Shown here in pieces: positions 50,383 to 59,537 of a DNA stretch of 64,000 bases (its first letter is position 1; the number at the start of each line of letters is the position of its first letter). The notes below the pieces were generated by a model. The model was not told where the DNA came from and made no database searches. It worked only from the letters and a program-made list of their open reading frames with translations. The position numbers and the translations under genes were made by a program. The DNA lies in the NCBI RefSeq assembly GCF_014493765.1, contig NZ_JACTVJ010000029.1, forward strand, positions 79,048 through 143,047, read 5' to 3'. The DNA comes from Streptomyces polyasparticus. GTDB lineage: Bacteria; Actinomycetota; Actinomycetes; Streptomycetales; Streptomycetaceae.

Positions 50383-50970
50383 ATGGGCTTTTCCGGCCAC
50401 GTGGTCTTTGCGCGCAGCGAGCGCCCGCTGCTGGAAGCACCCCTGTTCGGCAGCGCCGGTCCAGCGCAGCAAGGCGACGTGCACGAGTGGGCGCCGCGAC
50501 CGGGCGGCTGGCAGACCCTGCAGCTGAAGCAGGGCATCTGGGCGGACGAGCACCTGTCCGCCTTGGTCGCCTGGACCGGAGCGCCCGCCTGCGCAGCCGA
50601 CGTCTCCGACAGCGACGTCGCCCTCATGACCGGCCTTGACCCCACCGGCCGCCGCTGGCAGGCATGGCTGCACCTGGACAACGCTGCTGCGCTCCTCGTC
50701 GGGGAACCCGAGGACGTGGACGACATGAGCCTGTGGATGGCCACCCCGGAGTTCGAGGAGGCCATCCGGCACCAGCGCGCGGAACTCGATGCGGACGTGC
50801 CGGCGGACGCCGAAGGCGCTCTCCGGTGGGCGTCGGCAGCCGGTCTCCATGCCACGCCGCAGCAGTCGCGGATCGAGCAACTGCTGCGCGCCCAGGGCAC
50901 CTTCGTGGAGGAGCTGTTCGACGAGCTGCTGGACGAGCTGGGCTTCCCCGAAGCGCCGCTCTGTCAGTGA
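50383..50970 (+). CDS. Conserved hypothetical protein
   Basis: A 195-residue protein with an excellent ribosome site (GAGGAGG five bases before the ATG). Recognisable parts are MGFSGHVVFARSERPLLE, a Trp-rich GGWQTLQLKQGIWADEHL and a charged C-terminal helix SRIEQLLRAQGTFVEELFDE. It appears soluble. I do not recognise the family; similar genes seem to be restricted to actinobacteria. It overlaps the converging DAO gene by 7 bases. Confidence 0.8.
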   Translation: MGFSGHVVFARSERPLLEAPLFGSAGPAQQGDVHEWAPRPGGWQTLQLKQGIWADEHLSALVAWTGAPACAADVSDSDVALMTGLDPTGRRWQAWLHLDNAAALLVGEPEDVDDMSLWMATPEFEEAIRHQRAELDADVPADAEGALRWASAAGLHATPQQSRIEQLLRAQGTFVEELFDELLDELGFPEAPLCQ

Positions 50971-52079
50971 GCGAACCGCTCCGTGCGGAAGTCCGCGAGC
51001 AGCTCGTCCCGCTTCCCCGTGACGATCTCCGCAGCGAGCAGCCTGCCGATCACCGGCCCGAGCGTGATGCCGCTGTGGGAGACGGCCTCGTAGTAGCCCG
51101 GCACAGCGGACACCGCACCCACCGACGGGAATCCGTCGGCCGGGATGGGCCGGTGGGCCACCTGTGTCTGCGCGATGAGCGCGTCGCCGAGTTCCGGAAC
51201 GACCTGCTTCGCCGCTTCATGCAGCAGCCTCCCAAGCTCCGCCGGCTCCTCGCCCTTGTCGATGAGCGCGTCGATCTCGCGGCTGTGCAGCACCACGGAC
51301 GCCTCCCCGTCAGGACGGATCTCGACACGGGGCGCGTGCATGGCCCGGCGAACCGGGACCCGGGCGCAGTCGAGCCGGGTGACGACGCCGGGTTCCCGGC
51401 GCATCGGCAGGTCCCGGGCAAGGAGCCCGGCGACCCGGGAAGCACCTGGCCCCGCCGCGTTCACGACGGCATCGACGTCGAGCCGGCTCCCATCCGACAG
51501 AGTCACGTTCCGGACACTCCCGTCGGCACCCGTACCGATCTCGCAGACCTCAGCGCCGCACCTGAGCTCCGCCCCGGAGGCGACCGCCAAGTCCACCAGG
51601 CGGCCGACGAGTTGCCGTCCGTGCACCCACGCCTCGTCGGGATAGAACAGGACGGGGGTCCCGCCGGGCACCGCGAGAGCGGGTTCGAGGCGGCGGCGCA
51701 CCTCGGCCCCCGTGCACACCTCGACCCTGTAGTCCCAACTGCCCAGCAGCTCGGCCGTCTCCAGGAGTTTCGCCTCCGCCACCGGGTCCCCAGCCCAGCG
51801 CAGGTGACCGCTGGGATGCCACCAGGAGGCAGGGCCGACGGTCTCGGCGAGTTCCCGGTACGCCGCCATGCCCGCGACGTTCAGGTCGAAGTACGACCTG
51901 CGCACGGTCTTGTTGCTGGCATTGACCCACGAGAAGGACCAGTTGGTGACCCCTTCGCCTGGCCGCCCGGCGTCGACGAAGACCACCTCGACCCCGTGCC
52001 GCGCGAGGTTCCAGCCCACACCGGCTCCGAGAACACCCGCTCCGATGACAGCGACACGTTCAGACCGCCGCACGCGCAC
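50964..52079 (-). CDS. FAD-dependent oxidoreductase (D-amino-acid-oxidase-like)
   Basis: A 371-residue DAO-family flavoprotein: N-terminal VAVIGAGVLGAGVGWNLARHG nucleotide loop, the ELRCGAEVCEIGTGADG region and the C-terminal FAD motif HSGITLGPVIGRLLA. It likely oxidises a small amine or amino acid. The GTG at 52079 is favoured because GGAAGGGGG lies seven bases before it. It shares a promoter region with the divergent phosphotransferase gene. Confidence 0.88.
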   Translation of the reverse strand: MRVRRSERVAVIGAGVLGAGVGWNLARHGVEVVFVDAGRPGEGVTNWSFSWVNASNKTVRRSYFDLNVAGMAAYRELAETVGPASWWHPSGHLRWAGDPVAEAKLLETAELLGSWDYRVEVCTGAEVRRRLEPALAVPGGTPVLFYPDEAWVHGRQLVGRLVDLAVASGAELRCGAEVCEIGTGADGSVRNVTLSDGSRLDVDAVVNAAGPGASRVAGLLARDLPMRREPGVVTRLDCARVPVRRAMHAPRVEIRPDGEASVVLHSREIDALIDKGEEPAELGRLLHEAAKQVVPELGDALIAQTQVAHRPIPADGFPSVGAVSAVPGYYEAVSHSGITLGPVIGRLLAAEIVTGKRDELLADFRTERFAH

Positions 52080-52200
52080 GAAGGCCCCCTTCCAGGTTCG
52101 CGGACCGACCCCCACTTCCCAGCATTCCCCCACCCCCGCTTCAAGATGAGCGTGTGCAGACAAAACAGCGGGCCATCAATCCATCGATACCGTGATCCCC

Positions 52201-53001
52201 ATGGCAGCTGAAGACGAGGCCCTGGCCGGCGGCATGATGAACGCGGGGGCGGTATTCCGCCGAGGGGACCTGGTGGAGCGGCCGGCACCGCGCAACGCCC
52301 GCGCTCTGCATGCCCACCTCCTTGCACTGAAGCAGCACGGCTTCGACGCGGCACCGACTCCCGTCGGCCTCACCGCGGACGGCCGTGAGCAGCTGACGTT
52401 CATCCCCGGCGACGTGGCCCTGCCGCCGTTCCCTGACTGGGCGATGACGAGCTCCGCCCTCACGTCGGTGGGCAGGCTCCTGAGGCGGCTGCACGACATC
52501 AGCGCCGCCATCCCGGTCGACACCCTCGCTCAGTGGCCCCAGGACCTCGCCGACCCGCAGGGCGGCCCGCTCGTCTGCCACAACGACGTGTGCCCGGACA
52601 ACGTCGTCTTCCGCGACGGTCACGCCGCGGCCCTGATCGACTTCGACCTGGCAGCCCCGGGCCGCCCCCTCTGGGACATCGCCATGACCGCCCGCTACTG
52701 GGCGCCCATGGTCGATCCCGAGTCCGCGGCCGCCCTCTACCCCAAGGGCCTGGATACGGCCGCACGGCTGCGCATCCTTGCCGACGGCTACGGCCTCCCG
52801 GCGGGCGACCGCGCCGAGTTGCCCGCCGTCATCGAACAGGCCACAGAGGTCTGCCGGGCCTTCGTCGCCCGCCGCGTGGCCGACGCGGACCCCGGCTACC
52901 TCCAGGCCCTGGCCGACCGCGGTGGCTGGGAACGCTGGGACCGCCTGCAGACCTGGCTGGCGGACCACCGCCGGACCTTCACAGCCGCCCTCCTGAACTG
53001 A
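52201..53001 (+). CDS. Phosphotransferase (APH-like kinase fold)
   Basis: A 266-residue kinase-fold protein: catalytic loop LVCHNDVCPDNVVFRDG, metal Asp in ALIDFDLAAPG, and an N-lobe near residues 15-60 with little of the usual glycine loop. It is nearest to the APH/choline-kinase-like group; substrate unknown. ATG 52201 is used; a GTG three codons upstream is possible, and no clear ribosome site exists. It is divergent from the DAO gene. Confidence 0.85.
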   Translation: MAAEDEALAGGMMNAGAVFRRGDLVERPAPRNARALHAHLLALKQHGFDAAPTPVGLTADGREQLTFIPGDVALPPFPDWAMTSSALTSVGRLLRRLHDISAAIPVDTLAQWPQDLADPQGGPLVCHNDVCPDNVVFRDGHAAALIDFDLAAPGRPLWDIAMTARYWAPMVDPESAAALYPKGLDTAARLRILADGYGLPAGDRAELPAVIEQATEVCRAFVARRVADADPGYLQALADRGGWERWDRLQTWLADHRRTFTAALLN

Positions 53002-53111
53002 CCGTTCCCCGCGCTTGGCTGCCCTTTTCCAGGCCACCCACCCCGAACCCAAGGCCACCCACCCCGAATTGGCCTTGGCCGCCACTCCAGGCGCGCCTCT
53101 ACGTTCGCCCC

Positions 53112-53921
53112 ATGCGGATTCACATCGTCGACGCCTTCACCGACCGCCCCTTCGCCGGCAACCCCGCCGGGGTCCTGCTGCTCCGCTCGTTCCCGGACGA
53201 CAGCTGGCTGCAGAACGTCGCCCTCGAGGTCAACCACGCCGAGACCGCGTTCGCGCACCCGCTGCCCGCGGGCAGCCCGGCGGACTGGGCGCTGCGCTGG
53301 TTCACGCCCGCCTCCGAAGTGCGGATGTGCGGCCACGCCACGCTCGCCACCGCCCACGTCCTGAACAGCACCGGCCGCGCCCAGGGCACCATCCGCTTCG
53401 CCACCCTGAGCGGCATCCTCACCGCCACGGCGCACCCCGACGGCACCCTCACACTGGACTTCCCGACCGCCCCGCTCACCGCGGTCGAGATTCCCGCGGG
53501 CGTCGAGGAGGCGCTCGGCGCCAAGGCGATTTCCACGTACGACACGGGCACGGACGTCGGCGATCTGCTGGTCGAGCTCGCCGACGAGCGGACGATCCGC
53601 GGCCTCAGCCCGGACATCGCCGCCCTCGCCCAGTACTCGGAGCGCGGCATCATCGCCACGGCCCCGGCCGAAGACCCCACCCGGGGCTACGAGTTCATCT
53701 CGCGCTGCTTCTTCCCGAACGTCGGTATCGACGAGGACCCGGTGACCGGCAGCGCCCACACCGCCCTCGCCCCGTTCTGGTGCGAACGCCTCGGCCGCAC
53801 CGAACTCACCGGCCTGCAGGCCTCCCCGCGCTCCGGCAGGGTGCAGGTCACGCTCCAGGGCGAGCGCACCCTGCTCACGGGCCGCGCGGTCACCGTCATC
53901 GACGGCGAACTGCACGCCTGA
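53112..53921 (+). CDS. PhzF-family isomerase/epimerase-like protein
   Basis: A 269-residue PhzF-fold enzyme, the family that includes a phenazine isomerase. The general-acid Glu44 lies in LEVNHAETAFAHP, with CGHATLATAHVL near residue 77 and DEDPVTGSAHTAL near residue 214. No phenazine genes are nearby, so it is a stand-alone member acting on another small acid. The ATG has no strong ribosome site. Its 3' end, stop included, is duplicated immediately downstream. Confidence 0.9.
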   Translation: MRIHIVDAFTDRPFAGNPAGVLLLRSFPDDSWLQNVALEVNHAETAFAHPLPAGSPADWALRWFTPASEVRMCGHATLATAHVLNSTGRAQGTIRFATLSGILTATAHPDGTLTLDFPTAPLTAVEIPAGVEEALGAKAISTYDTGTDVGDLLVELADERTIRGLSPDIAALAQYSERGIIATAPAEDPTRGYEFISRCFFPNVGIDEDPVTGSAHTALAPFWCERLGRTELTGLQASPRSGRVQVTLQGERTLLTGRAVTVIDGELHA

Positions 53922-53955
53922 GCGCACAGCCGAACTGCACGCCTGAGCGCACAGC
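53906..53955 (+). repeat. 25-bp tandem duplication spanning the PhzF stop
   Basis: CGAACTGCACGCCTGAGCGC begins both 25-bp units (53906 and 53931). The first contains the PhzF stop TGA, and the second repeats that stop out of frame with it. Confidence 0.9.
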
Positions 53956-53992
53956 CGATCTGCATCCTGGACACACAAAAGGCCGCCCACCG

Positions 53993-54038
53993 CCTCACGC
54001 GATGGGCAGCCGACCGGCACCTCACGCAGTGGGCAGCC
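53993..54038 (-). repeat. 27-bp-spaced repeat at the CPBP stop
   Basis: CCTCACGCGATGGGCAGCC (53993) and CCTCACGCAGTGGGCAGCC (54020) lie 27 bases apart. The second is the coding end of the CPBP protease including its stop; the first lies beyond it. Confidence 0.85.
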
Positions 54039-54816
54039 AACTCACCTTCCCCGCAAGCAGCGCATACCCCACGAACGCCCCGATATCGAGCAGCGTATGG
54101 GCCACGACCAGCGGCCCCACACGCCCCCACCGCCGGTAGAGCAGCACGAAGACCACGCCCATCACCATGTTGCCGATGAACCCGCCGATGCCCTGGTACA
54201 GGTGGTACGAGCCGCGCAGCACCGAACTCGCCGCGAGCGAGCCCATCGGCGAGAAGCCCAACTGGTCGAGTCTGCGCAGCAGATACCCGACCACGATCAC
54301 TTCCTCGAGGATCGAGTTCTGCGCCGCGGACAGGATCAGGACGGGGAACTTCCACCACACGTCGGGCAGCGCCTCGGGCACCACGGTGAGGTTGAAGCCG
54401 AGCGCCCGGGCGAGCAGATAGAAGGCGATCCCCGTCGAGCCGATGCCCGCCGCGATCACCGCGCCACGGGTCATGTCGAAGCCCGGCCGCCTGAGGTCGA
54501 ACCCGATCGAACGGGCCCCGGCCCCTTCCCGTACGAGCAGATGCAGCACGAGCGCGACCGGCACGAGCGCCGAGCAGATACCGAAGAGCTGCCAGGCGAG
54601 ATCAAGCCAAGGACGCCCGGGAGCGGCCGAGGCATTGAGCGTGGCCGCCTGATCCTTGAGGCCGCCAGGCCTGGTGACCGAACCGACAAAGCTGATCAGC
54701 GCCGAGACGCCGCTGGCACCGAGCGACAGGGCCAGTACGAGGAGCGTCTCGTTCCGCAGAATTCTCCGCGAAGACCGCTCATTGGGAAAGGAATCGGCCA
54801 CCAGCCCTGCCTCCAC
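54022..54816 (-). CDS. CPBP-family intramembrane metalloprotease
   Basis: A 264-residue membrane protein of the CAAX protease/bacteriocin-processing (Abi) type. Motifs are SILEEVIVVGYLLRRL (EE pair), LRGSYHLYQG (His) and HTLLDIGAF (His, Asp), with about seven helices. It probably cleaves or handles peptides in the membrane. The GTG at 54816 with AGGAG five bases before it is preferred over the longer frame. The promoter region is shared with the divergent VWA gene. Confidence 0.9.
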   Translation of the reverse strand: MEAGLVADSFPNERSSRRILRNETLLVLALSLGASGVSALISFVGSVTRPGGLKDQAATLNASAAPGRPWLDLAWQLFGICSALVPVALVLHLLVREGAGARSIGFDLRRPGFDMTRGAVIAAGIGSTGIAFYLLARALGFNLTVVPEALPDVWWKFPVLILSAAQNSILEEVIVVGYLLRRLDQLGFSPMGSLAASSVLRGSYHLYQGIGGFIGNMVMGVVFVLLYRRWGRVGPLVVAHTLLDIGAFVGYALLAGKVSWLPTA

Positions 54817-55000
54817 ATGCACTCCTGCCTTAGTTGACCAATCGCGCCCCGCGCACATGCTCTCCCCACTAGGGTCTCGAATGCAGGTACGAAGACCGTG
54901 TGCGACAAGCCAGGGGGACGGTACGCCACGCACCTGTGTCGGCCGTACATACCCCTGCGCGTCGTACATCCATGGACGTACGAAGAGGGGCACCAGCGTC

Positions 55001-56791
55001 ATGGGACGTCACAACATGCCGGACCGCAGATCACGGGCGACTGCGGCCGATCCGCAGCGGCCTGGCCCGCGCCGCCGCATGGTCGTCATCGCCACGGTCC
55101 TGGTGCTGAGTGTCGCCGGTTCGGCCGCCTACGTGGTGGGCGCCGACTGGCTGCCGTTCACCGGGAAGTGCGAGGACGACGCCGTACGCATCGATGTGAT
55201 CGCCTCCCCCGACATGGCCCCTGCCCTGCGCGAGACCGCCACGTACGCCCGCGACAAGGAGGTCAGGTCCGACGGCCGCTGCATGGACGTCCGGGTCACG
55301 GCGCGCGACTCCTCCAAGTTCGCCGACTATCTCCGTACGGAGGACAAGCCCGGCTCGTACGAGGTGTGGGTGCCGGACTCGGACATGTGGGTGGAACGGG
55401 TCCAGCTGCAGGGCGACGAGAGCCTCCTCACCCCCACCGGCAATATCGCCTCGTCCCCCGTCACGATGGGCATGGTCCCCGCCGCCGCCAAGAAGCTGGG
55501 CTGGCCGAAGAAGACGTACTCCTGGGCGGAGTTGGCAGGCGCCGCGACCCAGGGCGACCAGCTGCGGCTCGGCGCCGCCGACCCGGCCCGCAGCGCATCC
55601 GGCCTGATGGCGCTTGCCAAGATCAGCGCATCGGCGCAGCAGGCGGGCGGCGAGGAGGCCCAGGGCCAGATCGCGGCCACGGCGAAGATCCTCGCGCAGC
55701 GCACCTCGGACAGCGACGCCCAGGCCCTCGAGACGCTGGCCCGGGACAACTCCGGTACGGAGCAGGGCAATCCGCGCCGCAATCAGGCCCTGATCGTGTC
55801 CGAGCAGGCGGCCTTCAAGCACAATGCCTCTGCGCCCGCCGCGGGCAAGCTGGAGCTGTTCTACCCCAAGGACGGCGCACCCGAGCTCGACTATCCGTAC
55901 GCACTGCTCGACGAGCCGGGGCAGACCACCGACGAGAGCCGGGCCGCGCTGCGCTTCATGACCCTGCTGGGCGAGGAGGCCGGCGAGGACATCCTGGCCT
56001 CGCACGGTTTCCGCACCGGCCGCGGCGCGCCGCCGGACACCATCGTCAAGGCGGCCGGCGGCAGCAGCACCCAGCCCGTGACGAACGCGTCGGCCGAAGA
56101 CCTCACCACCAAGCAGCTCCAGGAGACCCTGGGCGTCTGGACGATCACGGTGCAGAGCGCACGAGTCTCGGTCGTCGTCGACGTCTCCGGCTCGATGGCC
56201 GAGCTGGTGCCGGGCCGCGGCCTGCCGCGTATGGAGGTCACCAAGGCGGCGCTGACCGCGGCGCTTTCGCAGTTCACCAACGAGGACGACTTCGGCCTCT
56301 GGGAGTTCTCCACACTCCTGGAAGGCAGCCGCGACTACCGCGAACTGGTGCCCACGGACCGCCTCGGCAAGCACACGGGCAAGGGCGGCACCACGCAGCG
56401 CGAGCTTCTGACGCGGGAGTTCAGCAAGCTGCAGCCGGTGCCCAACGGCGCGACCGGGTTGTACGACACGACCCTCGCCGCGTACAAGCAGGCCCTGAAG
56501 ACCCATGTGCCCGACATGTTCAACACGGTGGTCATCGTCACCGACGGCGAGAACCAGGACCCTGGCTCGATCACCCGCAGCGCCCTGATCGCCGAGCTGG
56601 AGCGCCTGGCCGACCCGGACCGCCCGGTGCCCCTGATCGCCGTCGCGGTCGGCCCCGGCGGCGACCGCGACGAGCTGGATCAGGTGGCCAAGGCGACGGG
56701 CGGCTCGGGCCACCAGGTCGACGACCCGGCCCAGGTCCCGGAAGTGATCCTCAAGGCCATCACGGCAGCGGCCCAGGCGAGCGCGGGCTGA
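55001..56791 (+). CDS. Membrane-anchored solute-binding / von Willebrand A fusion protein
   Basis: A 596-residue protein. A single anchor helix (VVIATVLVLSVAGSAAYVVG, about residues 28-47) follows a basic cytoplasmic start, so most of the protein is outside the cell. Residues 60-380 resemble an extracellular solute-binding domain of the substrate-binding type 11 sort. Residues 390-590 are a VWA domain with an intact MIDAS: DVSGSMAE, NGATGLYDT (Thr) and VIVTDGENQ. Such fusions in actinobacteria are uncharacterised. The ATG at 55001 has GAGGGG ten bases before it. It is divergent from the CPBP protease. Confidence 0.9.
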   Translation: MGRHNMPDRRSRATAADPQRPGPRRRMVVIATVLVLSVAGSAAYVVGADWLPFTGKCEDDAVRIDVIASPDMAPALRETATYARDKEVRSDGRCMDVRVTARDSSKFADYLRTEDKPGSYEVWVPDSDMWVERVQLQGDESLLTPTGNIASSPVTMGMVPAAAKKLGWPKKTYSWAELAGAATQGDQLRLGAADPARSASGLMALAKISASAQQAGGEEAQGQIAATAKILAQRTSDSDAQALETLARDNSGTEQGNPRRNQALIVSEQAAFKHNASAPAAGKLELFYPKDGAPELDYPYALLDEPGQTTDESRAALRFMTLLGEEAGEDILASHGFRTGRGAPPDTIVKAAGGSSTQPVTNASAEDLTTKQLQETLGVWTITVQSARVSVVVDVSGSMAELVPGRGLPRMEVTKAALTAALSQFTNEDDFGLWEFSTLLEGSRDYRELVPTDRLGKHTGKGGTTQRELLTREFSKLQPVPNGATGLYDTTLAAYKQALKTHVPDMFNTVVIVTDGENQDPGSITRSALIAELERLADPDRPVPLIAVAVGPGGDRDELDQVAKATGGSGHQVDDPAQVPEVILKAITAAAQASAG

Positions 56792-56815
56792 CCCTGCTGC
56801 GGGCCGGAACCGCCC

Positions 56816-56904
56816 GGCCCGCGGCACGCCTCACCGCCACCACAGGCCTCGCCTCCACCGCAGGGCTCACTTCCACCGCAGGGCTCACCCGCGCGAGGGC
56901 CTCA
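56816..56904 (-). repeat. 17-18-bp repeat ladder from the ligase stop
   Basis: Five units of 17-18 bp start at the stop codon TGA of the minus-strand ligase gene (56904) and continue at 56887, 56869, 56851 and 56833. The two central units are TGAGCCCTGCGGTGGAAG and TGAGCCCTGCGGTGGAGG. All but one retain TGA. Confidence 0.85.
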
Positions 56905-58425
56905 CCCCGGCGCCACCACCGCATCCGGCAGCGCGCCCACCGGCCAGGTGTGCACCGGCTCGCCCGCGTGCATGAGCTCGCAGTAGCGCCGGGTCGTCGC
57001 GGCCAGCGCCGCCTCCCGGTCCAGACCGCCCTCCAGTGCACGGTGGTAGGTGGCCACCTGCCACGAAGCCCCGTTCACCCGCCGCTTGCAGCGCTCCTCG
57101 ATGATCCCCAGGTAATGGTCCCGGTCCACGGGCGCCACTCCCCACGCATCGAGCCCCGCCGCCGCCAGCGGCAACAGCTCATTGCGTACGAGATCGACGG
57201 CGGGCATCCGCGCCACGCCGCCGAAGCGCCCGGGACGCGGCCAGTCGAGCTCTGCCTCGATGCCGTACCGGCAGGCCGCGTCGAAGTTGGCGGCGGCCGC
57301 CTCGAACGGCAGCCTCGACCACACCGGCCGGCTGTCCTCGGCGAGCGCCCTGACGACCCCGTAGTAGAAGGCCACATTGGCGATGACGTCGGTGACGGTC
57401 GGGCCGGCGGGCAGCACCCGGTTCTCCACCCGCAGATGCGGTACTCCGTCGGCGATCCCGTAGACGGGCCGGTTCCAGCGGTACACCGTCCCGTTGTGCA
57501 GCACGAGTTCGGACAGGGAAGGCACCCCGCCCTCGTCGATCACGCGCAGCGGCTCCTCGTCGTCACAGATCGGCAGCAGGGCAGGGAAGTAGCGCAGATT
57601 CTCCTCGAAGAGGTCGTACGGCTTGGTGATCCACCGCTCCCCGAACCAGGTACGCGGCCGTACCCCCTGCGCCTGCAGCTCGGGCGGGCGCGTATCGGTG
57701 GCCTGCAGGAACAGCGGCGGCCGCGACTCACGCCAGAGCTCGCGCCCGAACAGGAAGGGCGCGTTGGCGCCCACGGCTATCTGCGCGGCGGCCACGGCCT
57801 GCGCCGCGTTCCACACATCGGCGAACCGCCCCGGAGTGACCTGCAGGTGCAACTGCACGGAGGTGCAGGCCGCTTCGGGCGCGATGGACGCGGACGTGCA
57901 CGAGAGCCGCTCGACACCCTCGATCTCCAGATGGAAGTCCTCACCCCGCGCCGCCACCATCTGGTCGTTCAGGAGGATGTACCGGTCCACCGCGGAAAGA
58001 TTCGAGGACACCAGATCGTCCTGTTGCAGCGTCGGCAGAATACCGATCATGACGATCCCGGCGGCCACCTCGTTCGCTTTGCGGTGCGCATAGTTCAGCC
58101 CGGTACGCAGCTCCTCCGCGAGCTGGTCGAGAACCCGCCCGCCAAGTGCATGCGGCGCAATGTTCACTTCGAGATTGAACATCCCGAGTTCTGTCTGGAA
58201 ATCACGGCTCGCGATCCGTTCGAGAACTTCCGCATTCATCATTCTCGGCAAACCGTCCGGCCCCGTGAGATTCAGCTCTATCTCCATGCCCATCAGATTC
58301 CGGGGCCTGTCGAACCGCTTCTCGTCCAGGAGCCGCGCGAGCCCCGCGAGGCACTGCTGCAGCTTTCTGCGGTAGCGCTGCCGATCGGACAGGTCGAACG
58401 CGCCCGCAGCGACCTTCTCCCCCAT
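56902..58425 (-). CDS. Glutamate-cysteine-ligase-family protein
   Basis: A 507-residue protein of the GCS2-type carboxylate-amine ligase superfamily. The ATP-grasp-like catalytic start is LMGMEIELNLTGPDG (Glu48 region), with ELGMFNLEVNIAPH, and later WNAAQAVAAAQIAVGANAP and RVENRVLPAGPTVTDVIANV. Mycothiol organisms do not need glutathione, so the product may be a gamma-glutamyl amide as in ergothioneine (EgtA-like) or another compound; no egt partners are adjacent. ATG start at 58425. Confidence 0.85.
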   Translation of the reverse strand: MGEKVAAGAFDLSDRQRYRRKLQQCLAGLARLLDEKRFDRPRNLMGMEIELNLTGPDGLPRMMNAEVLERIASRDFQTELGMFNLEVNIAPHALGGRVLDQLAEELRTGLNYAHRKANEVAAGIVMIGILPTLQQDDLVSSNLSAVDRYILLNDQMVAARGEDFHLEIEGVERLSCTSASIAPEAACTSVQLHLQVTPGRFADVWNAAQAVAAAQIAVGANAPFLFGRELWRESRPPLFLQATDTRPPELQAQGVRPRTWFGERWITKPYDLFEENLRYFPALLPICDDEEPLRVIDEGGVPSLSELVLHNGTVYRWNRPVYGIADGVPHLRVENRVLPAGPTVTDVIANVAFYYGVVRALAEDSRPVWSRLPFEAAAANFDAACRYGIEAELDWPRPGRFGGVARMPAVDLVRNELLPLAAAGLDAWGVAPVDRDHYLGIIEERCKRRVNGASWQVATYHRALEGGLDREAALAATTRRYCELMHAGEPVHTWPVGALPDAVVAPG

Positions 58426-58915
58426 CGAAGTGTCCCCTCCTCGATTGGGCAGTCCACGGCCACTGTGTCACCGGGGATGATGCCCAGGCAATGTGATCGA
58501 TAACGCCCCGCACCTGCCCACCCGGCTGTACCCTCAATCACATTCACCTGCGGCACATTCACGCGGCATGCGGCACAGCGCAGTTGCACCCGCGAGGGCC
58601 CTGGTGGAATACGCCGACGAGAATCGGCCGACCGCCCGTACGGACATTGCCGAGGTCAGCGGCGCAAGCCACTCCAGAATCGGGAGAAATACCTCGGTAT
58701 GGCGACCGAATACCGCCTTGCCCGCAATACGGGGGACGGCTACCCGAAACATTGTGAGAACACACGTCGTATAAACTCCGCGAACGAGGCAGAGAGTTGG
58801 CGCTCGCGGACTGGAACCTGGCCATCCCCCGCCCCTCTGGCCCCGAGAGCTGACAGCGCCGTCCGCACACACCTGCCCCCGCGCCACCAGCCTGTCTAAT
58901 GAGAGGCGACCCACC
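58426..58915. other. 490-bp intergenic region with lower GC
   Basis: There is no convincing gene between the ligase start (58425) and the hypothetical gene at 58916. The middle (about 58590-58790) is less GC-rich than its surroundings and contains TATAAA at 58768. Open frames on both strands here lack GC3 bias and ribosome sites. It probably holds promoters for both divergent genes. Confidence 0.5.
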
Positions 58916-59491
58916 ATGCCGCTGCAAGTCCCCCCGGCTCCCGCGCCGGCCCTGCGCAGCGTCCTCGCGGCCCTAGGTTCCCCCACCGCCGTACGCGAGG
59001 CGCGCACCCCGTCCCTGCGCAATGCCCAGGGACCCGTCACCGCCGAACTCCCGTTGCCCGTCCACGTCCTGAACCAGGCCGGCACACCACGGACCAGGCT
59101 CACCGGCTGGCGCTTCCTGCTGCGCAGCGAGGGCCGCACGGTGGCTGCCGGCGACACGATGCTCACCGCCGACGGCTGGACCTTCTCGCACTTCTTCGAA
59201 GGTCCGTACCTCAACTCCACCGAACGGGCCCTGCGCCAGGCGGAGTCCCTGCAGACGGCCTGCCAGCCGCGTCTGCTTTCGGTCCCCGAGCTGTACATGC
59301 TGACGCTGTGGCTGCATCACGACTGCAGCTCGGACGGTACAGAGGGCCGCCTCGCCTCCACGGATGTGCTCGTGCCCCTGGCGCCCGCGCCTCCGGGCAT
59401 CGCCGCCCACCAACCGCATCTCGCGGCCGAGCTGCTCCCGGTCCTCACCCACCGGCTGGCTCCCGCAACCCTGCTCGGCCAGGCGGTCTGA
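58916..59491 (+). CDS. Conserved hypothetical protein
   Basis: A 191-residue soluble protein: after a Pro/Ala-rich start, conserved-looking strands occur in GWRFLLRSEGRTVAAGDTM and WTFSHFFEGPYLNSTERAL, then LSVPELYMLTLWLHHD and a variable C-terminus. No motif suggests a reaction. GAGAGG lies nine bases before the ATG. A hairpin follows it. Such proteins are found in other Streptomyces but I cannot name a family. Confidence 0.75.
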   Translation: MPLQVPPAPAPALRSVLAALGSPTAVREARTPSLRNAQGPVTAELPLPVHVLNQAGTPRTRLTGWRFLLRSEGRTVAAGDTMLTADGWTFSHFFEGPYLNSTERALRQAESLQTACQPRLLSVPELYMLTLWLHHDCSSDGTEGRLASTDVLVPLAPAPPGIAAHQPHLAAELLPVLTHRLAPATLLGQAV

Positions 59492-59500
59492 GCCCCTGTA

Positions 59501-59537
59501 CGTGTGTCCCGCGACGCAGCCGGTCGCGGGGCACACG
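59501..59537 (+). terminator. Hairpin after the hypothetical gene
   Basis: CGTGTGTCCCGCGAC and GTCGCGGGGCACACG pair with one bulge around a 7-base loop, starting 10 bases after the stop. Confidence 0.65.

Noticed and set aside
53112-53921. Phenazine biosynthesis locus
   Set aside because: Only a PhzF-fold protein is present; no other phz gene occurs in the window.
58568-58899. Small frames in the intergenic region before the 191-residue hypothetical gene
   Set aside because: They lack ribosome sites and third-position GC bias, on either strand.
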